Assembly (NCBI GenBank): GCA_000263395.1
Contig: AJXE01000018.1
Coordinates: 18,853-82,852 of the forward strand
Direction of reading: 5' to 3'
DNA from: Stutzerimonas stutzeri TS44
Lineage (GTDB): Bacteria > Pseudomonadota > Gammaproteobacteria > Pseudomonadales > Pseudomonadaceae
DNA: 64,000 nt
Every line of letters starts with the position of its first letter. Position 1 is the first letter of the stretch. Under the pieces are notes generated by a model, which ran no database searches, was not told the DNA's origin, and worked only from the letters and a program-made list of their open reading frames with translations. The position numbers and the translations under genes were made by a program. Below are positions 22,026 to 29,097 of this stretch, piece after piece.

Positions 22026-23141
22026 ATGTCCCTGGAAAAAACTCCGCTGCACGCCCTACATCTGGAACTGGGCGCCAAGATGGTTCCGTTCGCCGGCTAC
22101 GACATGCCGGTGCAGTACCCGCTTGGTGTGCTCAAGGAACACCTGCACTGCCGCGAGCAGGCCGGCCTGTTCGACGTTTCGCACATGGGCCAGATCCTGC
22201 TGCACGGCCCGCAGGCCGCAGCCGCACTGGAAAGCCTGGTGCCGGTGGACATCATCGACCTGCCGGTGGGCATGCAGCGCTACGCGATGTTCACCGACGA
22301 CAACGGCGGCATTCTGGACGACCTGATGGTCGCCAACCTGGGCAACGACCGGCTGTTCCTGGTGGTCAACGCCGCCTGCAAGGAACAGGACCTGGCCCAC
22401 CTGCGCAAGCACATCGGCGACCGCTGCGAGATCGAATCGCTGTTCGAGTCGCGCGCCCTGCTCGCCCTGCAAGGCCCGCAGGCGGCAAAGGTGCTGGCCC
22501 GCCTGGCACCGGAAGTGGCGCAGATGACCTTCATGAACTTCGCGCGGGTGGCCGTGGCCGGCATCGACTGCTACGTCAGCCGCTCGGGCTACACCGGCGA
22601 GGACGGCTTCGAGATTTCCGTGCCGACCGTCGCCACCGAGCAGCTCGCCCGCGCCCTGCTGGCCGAGCCGGAAGTCCAGCCGATCGGCCTCGGCGCGCGC
22701 GACTCGCTGCGCCTGGAAGCCGGCCTGTGCCTGTACGGCCACGACATGAGCAGCGCCACCACCCCGATCGATGCCAGCCTGCTGTGGGCCATCTCCAAGA
22801 TCCGCCGCGCCGATGGCGCACGGGCCGGCGGCTTCCCCGGCGCTGAGCGTATGTTCGCCCAGCAGCGCGACGGCGTACCGAGCAAGCGCGTCGGCCTGCT
22901 GCCGCAGGACCGTATGCCGGTGCGCGAAGGCGCCGAGATCGTCGACGCCGATGGCAACCCGATCGGCCAGGTCACCAGCGGTGGCTTCGGCCCCAGCCTG
23001 GGCGCACCGCTGGCGATGGGCTACGTCACCAGCAACCATGCCGCGCTCGACAACGAAGTCTGGGCCGTGGTGCGCGGCAAGCGCGTGCCGATGAAGGTCG
23101 CCAAGACGCCGTTCGTGCCGCAGCGCTACTACCGCGGCTGA
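22026..23141 (+). CDS. gcvT: Aminomethyltransferase (glycine cleavage T protein)
   Basis: A 371-residue folate-dependent T protein that releases ammonia from aminomethylated GcvH and forms methylene-THF. MVPFAGYDMPVQY at the N-terminus, FDVSHMGQI and the folate-contact region SGYTGEDGFEI are typical. Last gene of the operon. The L protein (lipoamide dehydrogenase) is not encoded here. Confidence 0.96.
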   Translation: MSLEKTPLHALHLELGAKMVPFAGYDMPVQYPLGVLKEHLHCREQAGLFDVSHMGQILLHGPQAAAALESLVPVDIIDLPVGMQRYAMFTDDNGGILDDLMVANLGNDRLFLVVNAACKEQDLAHLRKHIGDRCEIESLFESRALLALQGPQAAKVLARLAPEVAQMTFMNFARVAVAGIDCYVSRSGYTGEDGFEISVPTVATEQLARALLAEPEVQPIGLGARDSLRLEAGLCLYGHDMSSATTPIDASLLWAISKIRRADGARAGGFPGAERMFAQQRDGVPSKRVGLLPQDRMPVREGAEIVDADGNPIGQVTSGGFGPSLGAPLAMGYVTSNHAALDNEVWAVVRGKRVPMKVAKTPFVPQRYYRG

Positions 23142-23160
23142 AAGCGTTCGCGCACAGTGG

Positions 23161-23184
23161 CTCGCCGCAGATGCCTGCGGCGAG
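23161..23184 (+). terminator. Stem-loop after gcvT
   Basis: CTCGCCGCAG and CTGCGGCGAG form a perfect 10-bp stem with an ATGC loop, 20 bp after the gcvT stop. No U-tract follows, so it may be an mRNA 3'-end stabiliser rather than an efficient intrinsic terminator. Confidence 0.5.
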
Positions 23185-23307
23185 TCGCTACCGGCCGACT
23201 ACCATGCGAGCTGATGTTCGGCATTGCGGCAGGCATCGAAAAGACGCGAATCGCTGTATAATCTCGCGCCATTTTTCCCCCGCCGCATCACCGAGGCCCG
23301 GCCTGTC

Positions 23308-24633
23308 ATGTCGAATAAAGTCCCAAGCGTAGGGTTCGTGTCACTTGGATGCCCCAAGGCAACCGTGGACTCGGAGCGCATCCTTACCCAGCTGCGCATG
23401 GAGGGCTACCAGATCGTCCCCTCCTATGAGGATGCCGATGTGGTGGTGGTCAACACCTGCGGCTTCATCGACAGCGCCAAGGCCGAATCGCTGGACGCCA
23501 TCGGCGAGGCCATCGCCGAGAACGGCAAGGTCATCGTCACCGGCTGCATGGGCGTGGACGAGAACAACATCCGCGGCGTACACCCCAGCGTGCTCGCCGT
23601 CACCGGCCCGCAGCAATACGAGCAGGTGGTCAACGCGGTGCACGAAGTGGTGCCGCCGAGCATCGAGCACGATCCGTTCATCGATCTGGTACCGCCACAG
23701 GGCATCAAGCTCACCCCGCGCCACTACGCCTACCTGAAGATTTCCGAAGGCTGCAACCACAGCTGCAGCTTCTGCATCATCCCGTCGATGCGCGGCAAGC
23801 TGGTCAGCCGTCCGGTCGGTGACGTACTCAGCGAAGCCGAGCGGCTGGTCAAGGCCGGCGTCAAGGAAATCCTGGTGATCAGCCAGGACACCAGCGCCTA
23901 CGGCGTCGACCTCAAGTACAAGCTCGACTTCTGGGACGGCCAGCCGGTCAAGACGCGCATGCTCGAACTGTGCGAAGCGCTGGGCAAGATGGGCGTATGG
24001 GTGCGCCTGCACTACGTCTACCCCTACCCCAACGTCGACGACGTGATCCCGCTGATGGCCGCCGGCAAGCTCCTGCCGTACCTGGACATCCCCTTCCAGC
24101 ACGCCAGCCCGAAGGTGCTCAAGGCCATGAAGCGCCCGGCCTTCGAGGACAAGACGCTGGCGCGCATCCAGAAGTGGCGCGAGATCTGCCCCGAGCTGAC
24201 CATCCGCTCCACCTTCATCGTCGGCTTCCCCGGCGAAACCGAGGAAGACTTCCAGTACCTGCTCGACTGGCTGACCGAAGCCCAGCTGGATCGCGTCGGC
24301 TGCTTCCAGTATTCGCCGGTCGACGGCGCACCGGCCGAAGAGATGGGACTGGAGCCGGTGCCTGACGAGATCAAGCAGGACCGCTGGGACCGCTTCATGG
24401 CCCATCAGCAAGCCATCAGCGCCGCCCGCCTGCAACTGAAGGTCGGTCGCGAAATGGACGTGCTGATCGACGAAGTGGACGAAGACGGCGCCATCGGCCG
24501 CTCCTGGGCCGACGCCCCGGAGATCGACGGCATGGTCTACGTCGACAGCGAGCAGCCGCTGCAACCGGGCGACAAGGTCCGCGTGCGCGTCACCCACGCC
24601 GACGAGTACGACCTCTGGGCCGAAGTGCTCTGA
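23308..24633 (+). CDS. rimO: Ribosomal protein S12 (aspartate-C3) methylthiotransferase
   Basis: A 441-residue radical-SAM methylthiotransferase. N-terminal MTTase domain with three cluster cysteines (GCPKAT, VNTCGF, TGCMG), radical-SAM motif C-x3-C-x2-C in CNHSCSFC near residue 150, C-terminal TRAM domain. Start at 23308 gives the usual N-terminus ([10 protein letters not shown]). A TATAAT hexamer at 23257-23262 could be its -10 element; no good -35 is seen. It ends in a strong terminator shared with the integron integrase. Confidence 0.96.
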   Translation: MSNKVPSVGFVSLGCPKATVDSERILTQLRMEGYQIVPSYEDADVVVVNTCGFIDSAKAESLDAIGEAIAENGKVIVTGCMGVDENNIRGVHPSVLAVTGPQQYEQVVNAVHEVVPPSIEHDPFIDLVPPQGIKLTPRHYAYLKISEGCNHSCSFCIIPSMRGKLVSRPVGDVLSEAERLVKAGVKEILVISQDTSAYGVDLKYKLDFWDGQPVKTRMLELCEALGKMGVWVRLHYVYPYPNVDDVIPLMAAGKLLPYLDIPFQHASPKVLKAMKRPAFEDKTLARIQKWREICPELTIRSTFIVGFPGETEEDFQYLLDWLTEAQLDRVGCFQYSPVDGAPAEEMGLEPVPDEIKQDRWDRFMAHQQAISAARLQLKVGREMDVLIDEVDEDGAIGRSWADAPEIDGMVYVDSEQPLQPGDKVRVRVTHADEYDLWAEVL

Positions 24634-24643
24634 TCACCCTGCC

Positions 24644-24672
24644 AAAAAAGCCCCGCCCGTGCGGGGCTTTTT
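24644..24672. terminator. Bidirectional intrinsic terminator, rimO / intI
   Basis: AGCCCCGC and GCGGGGCT form a GC-rich stem with a CCGT loop, flanked by A6 on one side and T5 on the other. It can stop transcription from rimO (+) and from the integrase (-), whose stop codon touches the T-run. Confidence 0.92.
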
Positions 24673-25626
24673 CATGGGCGGTCGAGCGGGCTGAGTACTG
24701 CCAGACCACCGCGATTGAGGACATGCGTGTAGATCTGCGTGGTTTTCACGTCGGCATGGCCGAGCAGCTCCTGCACCGTGCGAATATCCTGGCCGCTCTC
24801 CAGCAAATGCGTGGCAAAGCAGTGGCGCAGCGTGTGCGGGGTCGCTGGCCTGTGCAGCCCGACCCGGCGCACCGCATTACGGACCGCCCGCTGGATGGTC
24901 TTCTCGTGTAAATGATGGCGGAAGATACCTCCCGAGCGTGGATCCTCTGAACGATTGATCGACGGAAACACGAACTGCCAGCCCCACTCCGACATCGCAT
25001 TCGGATACTTGCGCGCCAACGCATGAGGCAGATTGGCTCGTCCATAGCCTTCCAGCAAATCCCGGTTGTGCAAGCGCTCCACCTTTTCCAGATGCAACCG
25101 CAATGGCTCCACCAGCTTGCGCGGCAGCATGGTGACCCTGTCCTTCTGCCCCTTGCCGTCGCGAATCAGGATTTCCAGACGAGAAAACTCCACATCCTTG
25201 ACCCGCAAGCGCAGTGCCTCCATCAGTCGCATGCCAGAGCCTGGCCACCAGCCATAGCGTGCCATCCAGTTGCGCCAGCACGCTCGCCACCTCATCGCGG
25301 GTCAACACTACCGGTAACCGCTGCGAGCGTTTCGCCCGAACCACCCCGTCAAGCCAGAGAAGTTCAATCTGTAGCACTTGCCTATAAAGGAACAGGATCG
25401 CCGCCAGCGCCTGGTTTTGGGTAGAAGCCGAGACATCGCGGCGCACCGCCGGATCACTGAGAAAAGCCTCGACCTCAGCCACCCCTATTTCCCGTGGATG
25501 GCGGTACTGATGAAAGCGGATAAAACGCCTGACCCACTCCAGATAGACAGTTTCGGTACGAATCGAATAATGTCTCAGACGAATTTGCTCACGCACTTGA
25601 TCGAGTAGTCTTGGCTTGCCATCCAT
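24672..25626 (-). pseudogene. intI: Frameshifted integron integrase (IntI type)
   Basis: A tyrosine recombinase split into two frames. The N-terminal part (MDGKPRLLDQVREQIRLRHYS onward, start 25626) runs to about 25240; the C-terminal part continues in another frame from about 25236 to 24672. All catalytic residues lie in the second frame: Arg in [32 protein letters not shown] and the Tyr in IYTHV. WQFVFPS with flanking residues is the extra segment specific to integron integrases. At the break the expected L-L-Y-G is missing, consistent with an 11-bp deletion between GGCT direct repeats. It is transcribed away from the cassettes, the normal layout. Full length would be about 321 residues. 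Inactive as read. Confidence 0.92.
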
Positions 25627-25675
25627 GTCGCTGTTGCTCCCTGACTCATGTCGCATCTGCTGATATTTTTTTCAG

Positions 25676-25682
25676 GTTAGAC
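25676..25682 (+). other. attI: attI core site / start of first cassette
   Basis: GTTAGAC lies 50 bp from the intI start. The first cassette's attC begins with the exact complement GTCTAAC (26018-26024), as expected if the cassette was inserted between G25676 and T25677. No strong cassette promoter could be assigned between here and the first gene. Confidence 0.75.
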
Positions 25683-25814
25683 AAGGACTTATCAGATGAC
25701 AGGAATATTATGCGACACATGTGGCGTGGTTTTTTTCGACACACCTGTCGCCTACTTATAGCTAGGCTTTTAACCCCCGAAAAACACCGAGCACACAATG
25801 CCATTGGAGGCAAA

Positions 25815-26027
25815 ATGCGGAAAGTAACTGCACTATTAATCGCAACCATCTCAGCAGTTGTAATTTCTGGCTGCTCAAGCAGGGCTGGTCCCTTTGTAAC
25901 CAGTATCAGTAGCGACGGCAGGGGCGGGTTAATTGTAGAAAAGTGCATGGCGAAATTTGACCCATGGATGTCCACCGTCAACAACGACAACTGCACATCA
26001 ACAACAATGCGTGTTCAGTCTAACTAG
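25815..26027 (+). CDS. Small predicted lipoprotein, integron cassette 1
   Basis: A 70-residue protein with a signal sequence and lipobox (VVISGC, Cys near residue 19), so probably a lipid-anchored envelope protein. The rest has two more cysteines, in EKCMAKFD and NDNCTSTT, and no recognised domain. TTGGAGG lies 9 nt before ATG 25815. The stop directly follows the GTCTAAC of its attC, the compact organisation usual in cassettes. Composition is clearly more AT-rich than the chromosome. Function unknown. Confidence 0.75.
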   Translation: MRKVTALLIATISAVVISGCSSRAGPFVTSISSDGRGGLIVEKCMAKFDPWMSTVNNDNCTSTTMRVQSN

Positions 26028-26092
26028 CGATTCAAGACCGCTCGCTGCGCCCACTGGCGGGCTAAAGCCCGCCCCTTAACAAAGCGTTATGC
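26018..26092 (+). repeat. attC: attC site 1 (integron recombination site)
   Basis: 75 bp bounded by GTCTAAC (26018-26024) and GTTATGC (26086-26092), with an internal inverted GGCGGGC-TAAA-GCCCGCC stem. Nearly the same inner sequence (ACCGCTCGCT...GGGCTAAAGCCCGCCCCTTAAC) recurs in attC 2, as expected for a lineage-specific attC family in a chromosomal integron. Confidence 0.85.
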
Positions 26093-26109
26093 TTTACTCT
26101 GGAGTTCAC

Positions 26110-26569
26110 ATGGAAGTACATATTAATAAAGCCGAATTAGCTAACCTTCAAGGGGTCGCCAAACTTTTTGATGCATACAGAGTTTTTTTATGGCCAAGAA
26201 ACTAACTTGAAGCTAGCGCGCGACTTCATAACCGAACGTCTTGAAAATTCAGAGTCAACTATTTTTTATGCTCAAACTGCTGACGGAAAATATATAGGCT
26301 TTACTCAGCTTTATCCGAGTTTCTCATCCGTATCGGCTCAACGCTCATGGATTCTAAATGACCTATACGTTTCCGAGGAAGCCAGGGGCAGAGGGATTGG
26401 TAAGAAACTTCTGAATAAAGCCAAAGAATACGCCCTCATTACGAAGGCAAAGGGCATATCACTTGAAACTGCAATATCAAACATCCAGGCCCAAAATCTC
26501 TATGAGTCTCTCGGCTACATCAAAGATCTCGACTATTACAGTTATTACTTGAATTTAAACAAAGCATAA
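26110..26569 (+). pseudogene. Frameshifted GNAT acetyltransferase, integron cassette 2
   Basis: Starts at ATG 26110 (MEVHINKAELANLQGVAKLFDAYRV) after GGAG, then stops early because a T7 run at 26183-26189 shifts the frame. With six T's the frame continues FYGQETNLKLARDF... to the stop at 26569, giving about 152 residues with the GNAT acetyl-CoA motif (LYVSEEARGRGIGKKLL). The stop lies inside GCATAAC of its attC. The extra T could be a mutation, a slippage switch or a sequencing error. From the second frame alone, a shorter 133-residue product could start at 26168, losing the first beta strand. Confidence 0.85.
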
Positions 26570-26639
26570 CAACAGGCTCAAACCGCTCGCTTCGCTCACT
26601 GGGACGGGCTAAAGCCCGCCCCTTAACCAAACTTTAGAC
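26564..26639 (+). repeat. attC: attC site 2
   Basis: 76 bp from GCATAAC (26564-26570) to TTTAGAC (26633-26639). GCATAAC is the complement of GTTATGC, the start of this cassette at attC 1, as required for a cassette end. The 3' core has T instead of the invariant G (TTTAGAC rather than GTTAGAC), a sign of decay. Inner sequence closely matches attC 1. Confidence 0.8.
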
Positions 26640-26657
26640 TTTCACGAAGGATAAATA

Positions 26658-26927
26658 GTGTCCGGAAAATTGGCCGCATGCCTCGGGGTTATCGCTATAG
26701 CCGCCGGACTTCTCGTAATAGCCACATCCTATATTCGACTGGGCGTTATTCCTGACAAGGGCGAGCATGGCAAGTTTTATCTGAACCCCTTGGGGGAGCA
26801 CGACAAATTCAAGTTGACACGGAAAGACCACCCCGCACGATTCTGGTTCGTATGTATATCTTTAATCGCGATGGCTGTGGCTTTGACTTTTTTTGCGGCA
26901 TATGAAATCTTTGCAGTCGCTTCCTAA
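26658..26927 (+). CDS. Small two-helix membrane protein, integron cassette 3
   Basis: An 89-residue protein with two hydrophobic helices (about residues 5-24 and 65-87) separated by a charged loop (KGEHGKFYLNPLGEHDKF). Starts with GTG at 26658 after AAGGAT. No family recognised. AT-rich like its neighbours. It lies between attC 2 and an atypical attC-like site, so it is probably a cassette gene of foreign origin. Confidence 0.6.
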   Translation: MSGKLAACLGVIAIAAGLLVIATSYIRLGVIPDKGEHGKFYLNPLGEHDKFKLTRKDHPARFWFVCISLIAMAVALTFFAAYEIFAVAS

Positions 26928-27028
26928 TTCGACAAATGCGTTAATATGCATATGAATACAGGAATTAGAATATCCAACTTGAAACTCAACGCCGACGTGC
27001 AAGCACGCAGGTCAATAGAGCGTTAGGC
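26928..27028 (+). repeat. Degenerate attC-like region 3
   Basis: The right end carries a canonical core GTTAGGC (27022-27028) and a small GTGC-AA-GCAC hairpin (about 26997-27006), but the left end has no clear RYYYAAC box and the inner sequence is unlike attC 1 and 2. It may come from a different attC lineage or be decayed. Confidence 0.5.
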
Positions 27029-27035
27029 TTAAGCT

Positions 27036-27137
27036 ATGAGCATCCGTAAAGCTACAGTTCAAGACGCACCTCAAGTCGCTACCATGATGGGCGAGTTGCT
27101 TACTGAAATCATGAAGGCCATTAGTGTTCAGGCATTT
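27036..27137 (+). pseudogene. N-terminal stub of a GNAT acetyltransferase, cassette 4
   Basis: Begins MSIRKATVQDAPQVATMMGEL...EIMKAISVQAF, the start of a GNAT N-acetyltransferase, then runs into unrelated residues after about 34 codons. The domain's acetyl-CoA motif is missing. An attC-like sequence follows 50 bp later, so the middle and end of the cassette appear deleted. Confidence 0.65.
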
Positions 27138-27189
27138 CTCCGGCAGGATTCGACGCTATGCAGCCAAGTGGTTCATCGAGGTCAAAAAT

Positions 27190-27270
27190 GCATAACAAGG
27201 CGCTTTTTTCGCCGCTATCGCGACTGGGACAGTTTACGCTCCGCTCCAGCCCCAAAGTTTTTCGTTATCA
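27190..27270 (+). repeat. Candidate attC site 4
   Basis: GCATAAC at 27190-27196 and a GTTATCA end at 27264-27270 bound 81 bp holding the imperfectly complementary segments AAGGCGC and GCTCC near the ends. The pattern resembles a Vibrio-type attC more than attC 1 and 2. The ends do not fully match consensus. Confidence 0.45.
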
Positions 27271-27300
27271 ATTGGAGAGTCCTGTGCTAGACGGATCAAA

Positions 27301-27474
27301 AATAAGAATCTGTACCTTGAGTACTACGAAGCCATTAAAAGCAGCGAAACCAAACAAACCTACCACTACCTAATCGGCTGGACTGTATCACTCAATAGCT
27401 ATAATTGCTCTCCTAGCGACCACGAGACAATCAACGACTTCACGTTTATACGCGGCAGCGGCTGGAATATTTAA
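27301..27474 (+). pseudogene. C-terminal coding fragment without a start
   Basis: An open frame of 57 codons reads NLYLEYYEAIKSS, then HYLIGWTVSLNSYNC and INDFTFIRGSGWNI before TAA. Residue composition and third-base use look coding, but there is no ATG/GTG in frame for at least 12 codons upstream. Most likely the tail of a cassette gene whose front was lost. Family not recognised. Confidence 0.5.
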
Positions 27475-27764
27475 CCAATTCCGAATCAGTAATAGCTACT
27501 TTTCCAATTCAGAAAACCCTGCCTGAATCTTGAGAAATCTTCAACAGCATGGGTAACGGAAGACTTCCCCAGCGCCACCGAAAATAACACCGGCGAACTC
27601 ACAGTTAGAATTTCTTCGTTTGAAATAGCTGCTCGATTTGCTGCGTTTATTGAGCACCAATAATTTACCCACTCAATAGTCGCTTACTTCATTCGCCGGA
27701 TAACCACAGACACACACCTCCAGCGTAGTAAAATCCGCCCACTCCAAATAGCTCGGAAGCCTGA
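27475..27764 (+). other. Cassette debris up to the chromosome junction
   Basis: AT-rich DNA with another coding-like fragment at about 27551-27663 (frame reading WVTEDFPSATEN and IAARFAAFIEHQ before TAA). No complete gene and no clear attC. Composition returns to the chromosomal GC level at about 27760, marking the integron's right edge. Confidence 0.5.
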
Positions 27765-28379
27765 ATGAACATGCCTTACCGCCGCGAGGGCGAGGTCTGG
27801 CAGATTGATCTGCGTCTGGATCATCTGCAGCAGCTGACCGACCCGCGCGACCCTTCGCCCTTTGCCCGCCGCGATCTGCATCCCGAGGCCGAGGAGTACA
27901 TTCTCGCCGCCTGTCGCGAGCTGCCGGCGCGTGATCCGCTGGCACTGAACCTCTGGCTGCCGGCCTCGGAGCTGGCGCCTACAACCGAAGCGCGCGCCCG
28001 TGACGCCGTACAGTTTCATTTCACCTGGCAGGCTCACTACAGCTACCAGCGACTGCGCGAGCACTTACGTGCGGCGCGGCGGGCGACGCTGCTGGGGTTG
28101 GGCTTTATGGCCGTGTGCATGCTGCTCCACAACCTGATCGGCAGCATCGATACGCTGCTGACCCAGACCCTCGCCGAGGGGCTGATGGTCATCGGCTGGG
28201 TGGCGCTCTGGCGTCCGGTGGAGATGTATCTCTACGATTGGTGGCCGCTGCGGCGCGACAGCCAGTTGGGGGAGCGGCTCAGCCAGATACCGGTCAACCT
28301 GCTCGTATCACCGCAGCCCGAGCACGACCATGAACATGGCCCGTGCGCTCCTCACGTGATGAAGGTATCGAACCCGTGA
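27765..28379 (+). CDS. Conserved hypothetical membrane protein
   Basis: A 204-residue protein with a hydrophilic N-terminal half (about residues 1-100), two hydrophobic helices (about 108-128 and 137-153) and a C-terminal cytoplasmic-looking tail with a His-rich end (EHDHEHGPCAPH). Its stop overlaps the trmO start (TGATG), so the two are translationally coupled. No function assigned. Confidence 0.75.
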   Translation: MNMPYRREGEVWQIDLRLDHLQQLTDPRDPSPFARRDLHPEAEEYILAACRELPARDPLALNLWLPASELAPTTEARARDAVQFHFTWQAHYSYQRLREHLRAARRATLLGLGFMAVCMLLHNLIGSIDTLLTQTLAEGLMVIGWVALWRPVEMYLYDWWPLRRDSQLGERLSQIPVNLLVSPQPEHDHEHGPCAPHVMKVSNP

Positions 28380-29071
28380 TGCGCCATACCATCGAACCCG
28401 TCGGTTATGTGCACTCCTGTTTCAAGGAGAAGTTCGCCATCCCGCGCCAGCCACAGCTGGCGCCAGCGGCACGCGGCGTACTGGAACTGCTGCCGCCCTA
28501 CGACAGCGGCGAGGCGGTGGCCGGGCTGGAGCAGGTCAGCCATGTCTGGCTGCTGTTCCTGTTCCATCAGGCGCTGGAGGACAAGCCGCGGCTCCGGGTG
28601 CGCCCGCCGCGCCTGGGCGGCAATCGCATGGTGGGCGTGTTCGCCACCCGCGCGACCCATCGCCCCAACGGCATCGGTCAATCGGTGGTGAAACTGGAGA
28701 AGGTGGAGGCGAATCGGCTGTGGCTTTCCGGCATCGATCTGCTCGACGGTACGCCGGTAATCGATATCAAACCTTACGTGCCCTACGCCGACGCCTTGCC
28801 GCACGCCACGAACGCGATGGCTGCGGCACCGCCCCGGTTGCTCGAGGTGCAGTGGAGTGAGTCGGGGCTGGCGCAGGCTCGTGGTGAGGCGCTGCGCCTG
28901 GGCGAGCCGCTGGTGGAGCTGATCGAGCAGTGTCTGGCGCAGGACCCGCGTCCGGCGTACCAGAAGCCCGATCCCGAGCGACGTTACGGCACGCGGTTCT
29001 GGGACGTGCAGGTCCGCTGGCATTACCCGACGCCGGAGACGATCCGCGTGATCGAGGTGGTTCGCGCCTAG
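28379..29071 (+). CDS. trmO: tRNA (N6-threonylcarbamoyladenosine37-N6)-methyltransferase TrmO (TsaA-like)
   Basis: A 230-residue UPF0066/TsaA-family protein that methylates t6A37 in tRNA-Thr(GGU). The beta-barrel start (HTIEPVGYVHSCFKEKFAIPRQ) and the SAM-binding segments GVFATRATHRPNGIGQSVVKL and GIDLLDGTPVIDIKPYVPY are visible in parts. ATG 28379 overlaps the preceding stop; a GTG one codon earlier is an alternative. Confidence 0.9.
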   Translation: MRHTIEPVGYVHSCFKEKFAIPRQPQLAPAARGVLELLPPYDSGEAVAGLEQVSHVWLLFLFHQALEDKPRLRVRPPRLGGNRMVGVFATRATHRPNGIGQSVVKLEKVEANRLWLSGIDLLDGTPVIDIKPYVPYADALPHATNAMAAAPPRLLEVQWSESGLAQARGEALRLGEPLVELIEQCLAQDPRPAYQKPDPERRYGTRFWDVQVRWHYPTPETIRVIEVVRA

Positions 29072-29097
29072 CGCTGCCACCTCGGCAGGCGAGGCGG

